Origin: Welwitschia mirabilis
Taxonomy: Eukaryota; Gnetophyta; Gnetopsida; Welwitschiales
Length of the DNA: 64,000 nt
NCBI GenBank assembly: GCA_051453625.1
Contig: JBOZIK010000001.1
Span: forward strand, 35,193,982 to 35,257,981
Direction: 5' to 3'
A program made the translations under genes and the position numbers. Below the pieces are notes generated by a model that made no database searches, was not told where the DNA came from, and was given only the letters and a program-made list of their open reading frames with translations. Below are positions 24,690-35,919 of the stretch, one piece after another. The first letter of the stretch is position 1. Each line of letters begins with the position of its first letter.

Positions 24690-25440
24690 TACTTAATATT
24701 TTTCATGATAGTATTTATGGAGACCATTTTAGTATATGAAAAATAGTAATGAAAATTCTTCACTTTGGTTTTTATTAGCCTAATCTTTTTGAGGAATCTT
24801 TTAATTTTGCTAGAAAGTGTGATGTTTGTCAATGTTATGGTAGCCTTATTCTTTCTTATGAGATGCCCTTAAATCTATTCTTAAATATGAACCTTTTAGT
24901 TGTTGAGAAATCAATTTTATAGGCCCTATTAAACCACCTTTGAATGATAAGAACTACATTTTAATGGTTGTTAATTATGTTATTAAATGTGTTGAAGTTG
25001 TTCCTACTTTTATAAATGATGCTTAAATTGTTTACCCCTTTGTTAGAACTTATATTTTTCTATGTTTTATTTTTTTAGGATTATCATTAGTAATTAAGGA
25101 ACTCATTTCATTAATTAACTTTTTAAGAAACTTCTTTTATCCAATGGAATTGAACATAGAGTAGCTGGTACTTATCATTCATAAACTGATGGTCAAGTTA
25201 ATAATGTAAATAAAGAAATAAATAAAATGCTATAAAAAATTATCTTTACTAATAATAAATCTTATACTTTTAATCTTAACAATGTTTTTTAAGCTTACTA
25301 TACTACTTGGCATAATTACCTTGGTTTTCTACCTTATAAACTTATATATGGAAAACTTTGTGTTTTACCTGTTAATGTGTGCTATAACTCCTATCATTAT
25401 TTCCATTAACTTAATATTTTAGATCTTTATAAAAATTTTA
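24690..25440 (+). pseudogene. Integrase (copy A)
   Basis: The zinc-binding region keeps KCDVCQCYGS (24815-24845), preceded by ILHFGFY and NLFEESFNFA. The catalytic core begins INFIGPIKPPLNDKNYILMV (about 24912). Further on come a HSxTDGQV block near 25180, where Gln is a stop, and LGFLPYKLIYGKLCVLPVNV near 25320, the usual 'P..L.YGK.C.LPVEL' block of Athila integrases. The C-terminal GPY/F domain must lie in the gap 25574-26379. Confidence 0.85.
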
Positions 25441-26559
25441 AAAATAGATTATCCTATATTGATCACTTAGATGAAAAAGGTACTCATGCTATACATTACT
25501 AACTCATTCACAAAACCTAAGCTAATTTCAAACATAATAAAAAGTTACTTCATAAAAAGTTTAAACCTAGTTANNNNNNNNNNNNNNNNNNNNNNNNNNN
25601 NNNNNNNNNNNNNNNNNNNNNNNNNNNNNNNNNNNNNNNNNNNNNNNNNNNNNNNNNNNNNNNNNNNNNNNNNNNNNNNNNNNNNNNNNNNNNNNNNNNN
25701 NNNNNNNNNNNNNNNNNNNNNNNNNNNNNNNNNNNNNNNNNNNNNNNNNNNNNNNNNNNNNNNNNNNNNNNNNNNNNNNNNNNNNNNNNNNNNNNNNNNN
25801 NNNNNNNNNNNNNNNNNNNNNNNNNNNNNNNNNNNNNNNNNNNNNNNNNNNNNNNNNNNNNNNNNNNNNNNNNNNNNNNNNNNNNNNNNNNNNNNNNNNN
25901 NNNNNNNNNNNNNNNNNNNNNNNNNNNNNNNNNNNNNNNNNNNNNNNNNNNNNNNNNNNNNNNNNNNNNNNNNNNNNNNNNNNNNNNNNNNNNNNNNNNN
26001 NNNNNNNNNNNNNNNNNNNNNNNNNNNNNNNNNNNNNNNNNNNNNNNNNNNNNNNNNNNNNNNNNNNNNNNNNNNNNNNNNNNNNNNNNNNNNNNNNNNN
26101 NNNNNNNNNNNNNNNNNNNNNNNNNNNNNNNNNNNNNNNNNNNNNNNNNNNNNNNNNNNNNNNNNNNNNNNNNNNNNNNNNNNNNNNNNNNNNNNNNNNN
26201 NNNNNNNNNNNNNNNNNNNNNNNNNNNNNNNNNNNNNNNNNNNNNNNNNNNNNNNNNNNNNNNNNNNNNNNNNNNNNNNNNNNNNNNNNNNNNNNNNNNN
26301 NNNNNNNNNNNNNNNNNNNNNNNNNNNNNNNNNNNNNNNNNNNNNNNNNNNNNNNNNNNNNNNNNNNNNNNNNNNNNNNTCTTAATACATTCACATGTCT
26401 ATGAACTTTACTTTAAAGAAATATGCTTTGGTTCTTGCATTTTTTTCAATGCTATGAGGTCTTTGATTATTTAGGATTTCTTTTTTTTTTGTCTTTTATC
26501 TCACTTCTTCACTTTTGTGTTTTTAAGTGTGTAATCATGTGGGAATTATTTATGTATCA

Positions 26560-26583
26560 AAAAAGAAAGAAAAATAAAAAATA

Positions 26584-26616
<33 letters not shown>

Positions 26617-26940
26617 TAGTGAGAGAAAATAATAAACATAATCTATTATATTTATGCCAAAATACATGATTACCATGATGTCATATCATATCAAAGTAAT
26701 TTTTTTCAAAAGGAATATTTGATAGTGGTGGTTCCTATCGGAACTCCACTAAGAGGTCAATTAGCCATCTTCATGGATTCTTACTTCTTTGACTATGGTT
26801 ACAGTCCCCTCATCATGGAAAGTAGAAATAAAAATCTAAGGCTATGAGATAAGTGGTGTTCCTGATATCATTAGAGGCATTACTTATATCCTATACTCTT
26901 ACTATTTCTACATGATCATTTCACTTTTAAGGATTAAGGT
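26560..26940 (+). repeat. Post-integrase non-coding block shared by copies A and B
   Basis: Contains a (GA)n microsatellite (about 26591-26616). It then aligns with copy B (minus strand, 59280-59040): both have acatgattaccatgatgtc, ggaactccact, gtcagttggcca or its decayed form gtcaattagcca, cccctcatcatg, and gatcatttcacttttag. Long conservation without an open frame suggests RNA-level or structural function, or simply recent common descent. Confidence 0.7.
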
Positions 26941-27640
26941 GTGTTGTGGATTGTGAGTAAGTAAGTTCATTTTTGAGTAGATTTTAATCTTTTTATTCAT
27001 TATTTTGAGCACTTTGTATTGGGTGTCATCATAATCATTGTTCTTTTAAGTGAAACTTTATGAAGTCAATACATTTTATCATACATCTTTACTTAGGTTT
27101 ATTTAAGATGTATTTCAGAGGGGTTTACTAGGTTAGAATTTAAGATAGGTATGCTATCTTCTTCATGGTCCTCACATCCATTTTTATTTTGCTTTTTTTT
27201 TAATTCTTTAGTTTGTTATTTTAAAGTCATTAATGTACTTTTTCATCATCATCTAGGACCTTATCATTTAGTAGTTTTCTTGTTATTATTTATGTTATTT
27301 TTATGACTCATGAGTTAATTTCCTTTTAGCATTTTAATTAGATAATATTTTCTTATTATTCATAATTTTTATGAAATTCCTTTTATTCTTTTGGATTTAT
27401 ACATATGTTTGGGACCATTTTTTAGTTCAGATACATTTGTTTAGATTTCTTTAAAAGATTTCAACCTACCTAGTAAATTCTCATAGCCTTATTTTTTAAT
27501 TCTTTTGCATTTTTCTCATCACCCTTTTTCATCATGAATCTTCACCATTTTCCTATTTTTTAAACTCTTTGATACATTCATGCTAATATTTAAGCTTAAC
27601 TTGTTCAGTCGATACTTTTATTTTTGCTAAAATTTTCAAA

Positions 27641-27748
27641 GCTCTATCATCCACCTAGTCATTTAGACAATAACAAGGATGACACTAAGATTTTTTCTAA
27701 TAGTTTTCCTAGAATTATTGTCTAAACAATGTGATTAGATGATAGAGC
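27641..27748. repeat. Inverted repeat between pol and the 3' ORF (copy A)
   Basis: Arms at 27641-27673 and 27715-27748. Outer 11 bp (GCTCTATCATC) and inner 12 bp (TTTAGACAATAA) are perfectly complementary, separated by a mismatched bulge; the spacer is 41 bp. The homologous place in copy B (58490-58600) also has paired arms, though weaker. A stem-loop in the element RNA is possible. Bases 26941-27640 and 27749-28439 hold no other feature. Confidence 0.65.
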
Positions 27749-28439
27749 AATAAAATTATGGATCAAATTATTTTTCTGTATTTTTTATTTTCTATTATTT
27801 TTAGCTATTATTCTGAGAGATGATAGTTACCTTAATTCATACTGATATTCTAGAACTTTTCCCAGTCTGATTCATACCCCAAATTGTAAATTTTTAGTAG
27901 ATTTTATAAAATGAGGCATGTTTCTTTCTTCCTCATTATTTTTAATTTCTCTCCTATTTTTGAGGCTTTTAATATCTAGTTTTCACATATATTTTTTAGT
28001 TTTTTGTGCTCTTCAAGTTGGAACTTATACTTATAGATATGATTTTCACTATGTATTTTATGAGATTTGACAAATTATATACTTTATGAGGTAGAATAAG
28101 ATTTTTAACCTTAAAAATCATTTTCTTACAAATCATAAGTTAAAAGATACTGGTCCTTTAGGGAAAATTCATCATATAATGCAGTTTACAATTTTAGAAC
28201 TTTAGATTTTTCATGTGAGTAGTTTCATTTTTCAACTTATGTGGGGCCTACTTATTTTATACTTTCCAATCTTTCATAAGTTTCACATTTTTCTTTACAC
28301 AATTAGGTAATATGGAATGTATTCATACTCTTAAGAGGAAGAAAAACATATTTTTATGATTTTTAAACATTTAAAATAAATTTATGAGGTAATTTTGAGT
28401 ATCCACATAACACATTTTAGTTATCTTCACTCGATCTCA

Positions 28440-29640
28440 CATGACGCATTTTGTATTTGTAATTGATTAGGCCATGCACATGTAGAGATAGATAGGACAA
28501 TGATATAGAGAAAGAGGTAAGGCCCATTGACACCATTAGATATTATGTGGTAGAGCCATTCCATCATTCATATTACCACACTAGATCTTTCATGATTTAG
28601 ACAGTGGCCATCTGTGTTGAGAGATATTTTGGGGATTTTATGAGTTGATTAGAGCTAGAGGTAGATCAGAGGCTTATAGATCTAGAACTCTAATATATTT
28701 TATATGCATAGTAGAAATACTATATATTAAAGACTAGAGAGTTAATGACACTATCCAAGACCATAAGATCATGGAAATACTATAGTAGAAATGCTTATGG
28801 CTAGGTCATGGACATGATCGTAACTACTATTCAAGACCACAAGATCATGATTCTTCTAAACCACATTTTTACAGTAACTAATCTAGGTAATATCAAAAGC
28901 AGATACATTAATTCAGCTAGTGAGATAGAGAAGCATTATACTTTTGGTATATCACTTAGTATTTCTTCTACTTTGACTACAAATTGGTACTGAGTTTTGG
29001 TTATACATTTGTCATTTTCCTATCGGATTTTACATAGAGAACTGATTCATAACATCAGCTCATTATTTTATGATAGTCATGTAATGCTAGCATATCTCTA
29101 GATATTAGTAATGTTCAAGCAACAGGAGTATATGGACTTACCAAATTTCATCTAGAGGAGACTTAAGATCATAATTAAGACATAAAAGCTTTACATTCTA
29201 GGATATCTTTGGCTTATTTCAATTATATTTAGATGCTTTAGCATACCTAATCCTGTACATGAGTAGAGACTTAGACATATCTAGACTTTAAAATAATATC
29301 AGCATCAAGATTCTAAGAGAGGTAGGAAGACCTTAGGTGTAGAGACATGTGGTTAGCATTACTTTAAAGTAGATTTAGGATTTCTTAGTGAAGACTACAT
29401 AAATGATCAAAGAGATAGTAAACTAAGGCATTACTATACTTAAGCAAAGGATCACAATGATTAGGAGGAGAGTATACCATACCAAGGAGTAGCTAGTTGA
29501 TATACAATAATACATCTTATGAATTGAGTACATTGTAATGGTAGTAATCTTAAAGATAGTTAGAGTGTATGGAAATGAGATAGCACATACCATCATGAAA
29601 TTATTAGATCACCATTTTCCTATAGATCCTAAGCATCTTC
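28440..29640 (+). pseudogene. Extra 3' ORF downstream of pol (copy A, degenerate)
   Basis: No long open frame remains, but the DNA aligns with the clearer 3' ORF of copy B: 'acatagagaactgattcata' at about 29033 against 'tacagagaactgattcataa' in copy B, the 'gatcataattaagacat' block, and 'attctaagagaggtaggaag...tgtagagac' against 'gtactaggagaggtagagag...tatagagac'. It lies in the position that Athila elements use for an env-like gene, but its sequence resembles the plant-specific accessory domain rather than an envelope protein. The function is unknown. Confidence 0.6.
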
Positions 29641-30241
29641 CCTCTTATCCACCTATACCTAAGCCTACTACACATTAGAAATTTATCATGACTAGACAAA
29701 GGGAATGATTTACTTATAATGAATTATGTATCTTTCCCTTAATGAATTGTATAAAACTCATGATTTATATAGACATATCATTTTTTTGAGTATTATCATG
29801 GTGTATATTTTTATTGCTAAATATTATGCATACTTTTACATATAATTTTTGATACTTCATGATGAGGGTCATTTATGTTATACATGTTTATTTTTTTATC
29901 TACTATGCATTTGAGTAGGGGCTATTAATTATCAATGCATTTTAATATTCTTCTTTCTAAAAAAATTTCTCACAAGCTTATATTTTTAAAGAATAATTTC
30001 TTATCCTATCATCCTTTTCATCATCTAGTAATCACCAGGATGATAGTATGACTACTTCCACTACATAGATAAATGTCTAGTTATCTATTTTTGACATTTA
30101 TATTCTACATTTTAAGATTCTGAATATTATTTTTGAGTTTATTAAAAAGTTCTATGGTGATTTATTGTTAGTTAATTTGGCTAGCAATTATCACTGTTCA
30201 CTTAGTTTTGTCAAGGACTAGCAAGACTAAGTGGGGAGCTA

Positions 30242-31403
30242 TGTTGCACTACCAAATTATATATATTTGAAATGGTATTTTGAATAGTTTACAAAACATT
30301 AGATAGGTTTATACTGAGTTTTAGTGATAATGAAGAGCTAAGGCAAATGTCATGAAAACATGCAGTCTTCATTAAATTTGACAGCACTTAAATTAGATTA
30401 TAATACTTCCTTTTGGAAGTAAGAATCTTTTAATTAAAGAGGCTAATGCGATGTAAGAAATACTTTATAAAAGTCGATCATTGACCTGATCATCCAGATG
30501 ACTACATGAACAAGAAAAGCACTTAAGCTAAGGAGGATGCTTACTGGATTAATATAGTAGCCGATGTGAAACTCATATGATGTGGCATCATCTCCTATGA
30601 CATCTAAACAACCAATAGGACAACACCTAAAAATAATGCTTCACCAAATTTCACTAAACTCTAACCATATGGCTTGCATCTTCGTACACAAATGTTAGGG
30701 TTATTAGCATGTTTATTAGTATTTGCTAATTTTNNNNNNNNNNTCTATTTTCTAATAAATACCTCCTCCATTCTTGACTTTATTTTCATATATTTTAGCA
30801 CTAGAAATTCTTGTAACAAGATATTGAACGGCAAGAAATCCATTCATTGTTATTACAGAAAGACGTCTTCCTTGATTTTGGGTTGTCTATCCATCATTGA
30901 TATTAATTTGCTTTAATTAAAACTTGAGTGTTCTTTTCATATCTTTTGTTATGTACATATCCCTTATGGTTTATGTTGCTTCTAATTCCATAATAGCTTC
31001 ATTGATGATATAGATCATAAGGACAACCTTTATTAAGGTTAACATTGTTAATTTAGGTACATTACATTTTATTTTCTAAATTAACTTTACATTTTTTTAT
31101 ATTTTGTTTGGTGTATCTTGTATCTTAGATTGATATTGATCTAGTGACAGCTTTCCTAGATTATACAGGGCCAATCTCCATAACAAGTTGATTTGCTAAT
31201 CAAATAGAAGTTCCATTAAAAAAAAAACTTACATATCATTTACATAGTATATTTATTTTCATTTTTATTTTTCATTATTATTATTATACTTTGAGGTTAC
31301 ATACGTATTTTGTTTTGAATCATATATTTTTCTTCTCATCTATGCCTTTGATAGAATTATGACATTTAGGTTACTCCCATTTATGTTAGTGTGTTGGATA
31401 ATG

Positions 31404-31434
<31 letters not shown>

Positions 31435-31478
31435 TTTCAAGATTTAATTGAGATGTAATGTTTGTATACACCACAACA
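30242..31478 (+). mobile_element. 3' LTR of copy A
   Basis: Starts TGTTGCACTACC after a purine-rich aagtggggagcta and ends ...CACAACA, giving TG...CA ends with a short terminal inverted repeat (TGTTG / CAACA). It aligns with the LTR of copy B over most of its length: the first 50 bases, the 'aaggacaacctttattaagg' block, 'tttaggtacat', and 'gcctttgatagaattatgac' near 31347. The likely promoter is taataaatacctcc at 30753 (tataaataaagg in copy B). Compared with B it has an insertion of about 130 bp near 31090-31225 and a TA microsatellite (31403-31431). A 10-N gap lies at 30734. Confidence 0.8.
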
Positions 31479-31519
31479 TCCATTATTACACCAAAAAAAA
31501 AAACTTAGATTTTAGAAGA

Positions 31520-32380
31520 ATTATAGAGATTAGCTCATGGGTATTTTATTAAAATGGCATAGGAAATTATCTTTTAGCTAGACTAATCCATTTCTAGTCT
31601 AGAAATAAGAGAGTTTTATGTCAATATTCATGAAATTGATGATAGCATAGGTTTCTTTCAAACATAGGTTAGATGTATCTCTCTAAACATTATTCCTAGT
31701 TTTATTAATTTCTTGCTCAGCATAGATGACATAGATGTCCCTTAAATTTATAGTCATTTTTTAAAGGAAATATTCAAATTTAGAGTTGTTAGTATGTCTT
31801 GGCATAATATGAGAGGTGTTTTATTTGAACATAGTAGAATAAATTTTGTTGAAAACATTGAAGTAAAAGATATGATTCTAATTCTTAGTTTGATAACATT
31901 CTATAATAATTTGTGTAGAAGAGAGTGAGATACCAGAAGAGAGTTGGAAATTTGTGAGATTTTCACATGATCAAATTCAGAGGAGGAGTCAAAAGAAGAA
32001 GAGGAAGTAAGACCTTTAGCTCTACATGGCATAGGATATAAATTTGATAGGGCTGTAGATAGTGAATTTATAAAGGAGTCTTTTGGAGATGAGATATAGG
32101 CTAAGAGGGAGTACTAAGCTCTTATGAAGGCACATGTATAAGGGAAGCAATAGACTTTAGGTCCTTTATAATAGAGGTAGCCACAATAGGAGATAGGCCT
32201 TTAAGGGCTATTGTGAGATATCTCAGTGCCCTTCTAAGAAACACCACACTTCACCTTTTACTTTCTTATCATCCTACATCTAACCAAATTTCACAATGCA
32301 TGATAGTAATGATAATAATGAAAAAGATCAAGAAAATCATTATATAAGTGACTCTGCTCTTAGTGATTAGAGCCTTTTGT
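31520..32380 (+). pseudogene. Plant accessory retroelement ORF of another element
   Basis: The plus-strand frame reads REFYVNIHEIDDSIGFF, NIIPSFINFLLSIDDID, then VSMSWHNMRGVLFEHSRINF and DMILILSLITFYNN, with few stops. The 'EFY.N......V.G..I......I...L' arrangement matches the N-terminal part of the plant 'putative plant transposon protein' domain found beside LTR elements. A Glu-rich segment (SEEESKEEEE) follows near 31980. The ORF starts only about 40 bases after the LTR end of copy A, so it belongs to a different element, perhaps the one whose LTR begins at 33084. Bases 32381-33083 are AT-rich and unassigned. Confidence 0.55.
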
Positions 32381-33083
32381 ATACTATCCAAAAATGGGGA
32401 GAATATTATTACAAAATTAGTGGTTAGCAAATCCAGTTATATAGAATTAATATTAGATAAATTAGACACTTTAGTTTTCATATTAAGAATACTGAGTTGG
32501 GCATGAAGTATTTTTTTATGAGATATTGGATTGAACCTCTAAGTATTATCATTGTTATTAATGATTTCTCTTGATGTTTTTGGCACATATTAATACTTTT
32601 TTATTTCTCTACCATTATTATTTGTTAGCACATGTTTATGCTGACATACTCTTTATTTTAATATCATGATTTCATTGGCACATATTCATAATGATTAATT
32701 CTCTAATTTTCATGATCTTCATGTTATAAACTACTAGTACATTTTCCATTATATCATACTTTGATGTTTACTATTAGCACAATACCCTGAGCATATTATT
32801 AGATGATATTTTATTAGTACAACATTTGTATTATGATGCTTTGATTTTATTTTGTATTATCAAATATTATGACTATTTGAATGATTAATACCATGGTTAA
32901 TCAATTATCTTTATGCCTTTATTTGAATGCTTAGGTATTACATCAATAGTTTAATCTATTTTTTTTCAAGTGGTATATCTATGTGCTTTTATCTATTATT
33001 CAAGTGATTAATATCATGTTTTTTCAATATCTTTGTAAAATTTGATTATGTGTATTTCACTAAAATATAACTTGTAATTGATT

Positions 33084-34690
33084 GAAGGAGATTGTACTAA
33101 TGAAGATTTACCAAGTTTTATACATCATAAGAAATGAAGATATCGTTGGTAAATCAACTTTCAATGATTCCACTTGTAAAATATTTATGCCTTTGTGTGG
33201 ATAGATTATTGCAAAGAAAAATTAGATCATCATAAGCATAAGATAATTTTGGAAACTCAAGACAATATCTTACATAATTAATAAACTCTAAAATCAATTT
33301 TTTGAAAAAATTTCTAGTGAAAACATCTAGGAAATGAAAGACATCTTGGATGTATCAAAATTTAAGTCATAGTCGTAAGTCAGCTATCTCATCAAGGATT
33401 AATATCCTAAAAATCAAACTTGACTTAGATAAAGATGTTTATATGTTTAAAGATATCTACACTAAAGAAAAATAAGTAACAAAGTTAAATTCAACTTTGA
33501 CCAATATCATACATTTTAAGTGAGCTATTAACTTGTACATTATGGATTCATGATTGTGAAGAACCAAGGATTATGTAGAGTAAGTTTTATCAAAATCTAG
33601 GTAAGTTGAATAAANNNNNNNNNNTAGTAGACATCTACAAAAGTGAAGATGTCTTAGATAAAAGTTTATAATGATGAAAAACAAATTTATGCACCTAATG
33701 CCTAGAAATTTCCTATCTAATATAAGATAGTTACAAGATTAAGTGTCTACCTTTCAAGTTCAAATAGTTAGACACTCTTCAACTATATAAAGGGTTAATA
33801 TCATAAAACAAATTACAACTTTTGGAACTTCAAGAAACACATAGATCTTAAACGTTTTATCATTAAAGGATATGGAATGAACAAATATATCTCTAAGCAT
33901 AAACACATGAGTAATTAGAACATCTCACAAAGAATCAAATAAATCATTGCAAAAGAGCTTTTAGTATTGCATCATTTTATTCTTAAATATTACATTGCTT
34001 TATCATTCATTTGCACTTATGATGATAATAATAACATCAAGGAACTTAAGTCTTCATCAAAGTTACATCTTTAGGATTTTTTTAATTGTATTTTTGGTTA
34101 TATACTATTGAACTATCTTATTATTAAATATTATTGTAATCGCATTATTAGATCAATCTCTTTATAAGGTGACTCTTATATGGATGTGCATTTGAAATAG
34201 TACTTGTCAGAACTTGTTTTTATTATAAGGTTATTAATGCACCAAAAAACTATTATTCCCTTATGGGAAGAGAGTATTTCCTTACAAGGAGACTCTCATT
34301 GTTATAAGATTTTTCATGCACTTGTGAAAAGAACTATTCCCTTATAGGGAAGAGAGTGTTGTCTTGTGAGGAGATTCTCACTATTATAAGGTTCATGTTT
34401 TTTCTATGAAAACCACTATTCCTTATAAGGGAAAGAGTTCTGCCTTGCAAGGATAATCTCACTTGTTATAATATTGGTGATGCACCAAAAAATCACTATT
34501 TTTTCATAGTCAAGAACATTTAGAGATGTGAGTAGAATCTATCCTCTATGTGTGGACATACCCAGGTTGGGAAACCACATTATCTTAGTAAGGTGTTTTA
34601 TTATTATGTGTTTTTATTATCCTATTATTAGTTTAAATTTTTATCTAATGGAACTCATTCACCACTGACCTCTAAGTTTAATAATCCTCA
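33084..34690 (+). mobile_element. Copia-type LTR (SIRE/Maximus-like), plus orientation
   Basis: Opens with gaaggagattgtactaatga, the purine tract-LTR start arrangement ('gggggagattgt') typical of SIRE-like copia elements. Near its end it has gtgtggacatacccaggttg and gaaaccacattatctt (34550-34590), and it closes with actcattcaccactgacctc, like the usual 'attcaccccccctct' end. Internal features are AGACATCT-type motifs (33320-33656) and a tandem repeat (34223-34510). There is a 10-N gap at 33615. The family assignment rests on landmarks only. Confidence 0.55.
34223..34510 (+). repeat. About 80-bp tandem repeat inside the LTR
   Basis: Units start with TTATAAGG or TTATAAGA at 34223, 34302, 34384 and 34466 (periods 79, 82 and 82). 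Each contains an (a/c)actattccctta, a gggaagagag and a gga(g/t)a(c/t)tctca block. Each unit can fold on the near-palindromes ttcccttatgggaa and gagactctc. Confidence 0.8.
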
Positions 34691-35425
34691 TAGACTATGC
34701 TATGATGCTATCATGTGAATACATCTTTAAATGAATGTATGTATAAGTAAGATATATTTAAATTATTAATACCAATTATACTATTTATAAAACTAGAAGT
34801 TAGAAATAATGGGGTACTTCTTATCACATTTGAAAGGTACCGCCAGAGTTATCTGTCTTATGAATATTGGCATAGAACTCTCTTATCATGAAATCTAAAA
34901 TAATTTCTTCAAGTTAAATAATGATTTCCTATCCAAGATGAGAGAATCATGTTAAAAGTTAATCCTTCTTATTTTTATAAAAGTTAAGAATTCTCTCTAC
35001 AATATAGAAGTTTTTAAGCCAAGACTTCAATATTTTTGTAGCTAATTCATGATAAAATTAAGCTTTATATTAAGGTTTTTATGGTTCATGATAGGTTTAT
35101 TTCTCCTAGTAGTTTTGGTGGGCTTTCTCTTCACTATATTTGTGAAATATAAATGGTAGAAACTAAATGTAGAAGATATACTAATAGAATTAAAAATGTA
35201 TGCACATGCACTAAAATCCACTTGTGTTTGTTAGTTATGAAAACTTATTTTAAACCAAAGACATTTATCTAGTGAAAACTAAGAGAAAGAGGATTTCTAT
35301 TCATACTAAAATGGATAAATGCAAAGTGATAAAGTGAAAATGAAGGTTACATAGCCCTTTCTTACTTAAAAAGGATTTAAAACACTAAGTTTTGTATTCT
35401 TTTAATTTTGAAAATACTATTTCAA

Positions 35426-35725
35426 AGATGTCTACACCTTAAAATACATCAAAAATGATTAAAAAAAAGTCATCTATAAATTTCACAGACATCTTCTAAT
35501 AAAACTTTTAAACTATTACCTAGGGGTACTAAAGACGTCTACTAACTAAAAGATGTCTATAACAAAAATATTAGACATCTACTTGTATGAAAGATATCTA
35601 TTTTTTTTTTTTTGAATAGCTAACAACTAAATATGTCTATACCATTAAGTAAATATTTCTAATAGATGTCTGCAACACTAAATATGTCTTCAACTTAGAC
35701 ATTTATAGATTGAAAGATGTTTATT
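35426..35725. repeat. Array of AGACGTCT palindromes in various states of decay
   Basis: One intact palindrome, AGACGTCT, lies at 35533-35540. Around it are AGATGTCT (35426, 35551), AGACATCT (35487, 35573), AGATATCT (35592) and more degenerate copies to 35725. Spacing is irregular. The variants are exactly what C-to-T change of the central CpG on one, the other or both strands gives. The region is probably an LTR of the minus-strand copia element at 35920-38480. Bases 34691-35425 hold nothing else recognised. Confidence 0.7.
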
Positions 35726-35919
35726 CTACAACCTTAAAAAATTTTAAAGTTTTTCCTATTCACATCATTTTGAGATAAAGCAACTTAAAAATAACTTACG
35801 TAAATCATAAAAACTTCTAATTAAAATGATAATCACATGATAAAACTTTAAATATCTATAGCAAATATCTAAACTTATAAATAGAATCATAAGAAATATA
35901 CTAAGTTAAGATTTGGAAG

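Larger units (their letters stand above)
20040..31478 (+). mobile_element. Athila/Tat-clade Ty3/gypsy retrotransposon, copy A (degenerate)
   Basis: Domains appear in the order expected for a non-chromoviral plant gypsy element: gag zinc knuckle (20785), gag C-terminus (21121), protease (21762), RT (23200-23960), RNase H (24030-24430) and integrase (24690-25440). After a gap come a non-coding linker with an inverted repeat, an extra 3' ORF (28440-29640), a purine-rich tract and a 3' LTR (30242-31478). Copy B on the minus strand (54707-64000) is homologous from gag to LTR, which confirms the limits at the 3' side. The 5' limit is uncertain and no 5' LTR was recognised. Stops are frequent and mostly come from Gln or Trp codons. 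Confidence 0.8.

Noticed and set aside
24566-24832. 88-codon minus-strand frame
   Set aside because: Antisense shadow of the copy A integrase; the plus-strand reading carries the domain motifs.
34223-34510. CRISPR-like array
   Set aside because: Units are contiguous diverged tandem repeats in a plant LTR, without unique spacers or cas genes.
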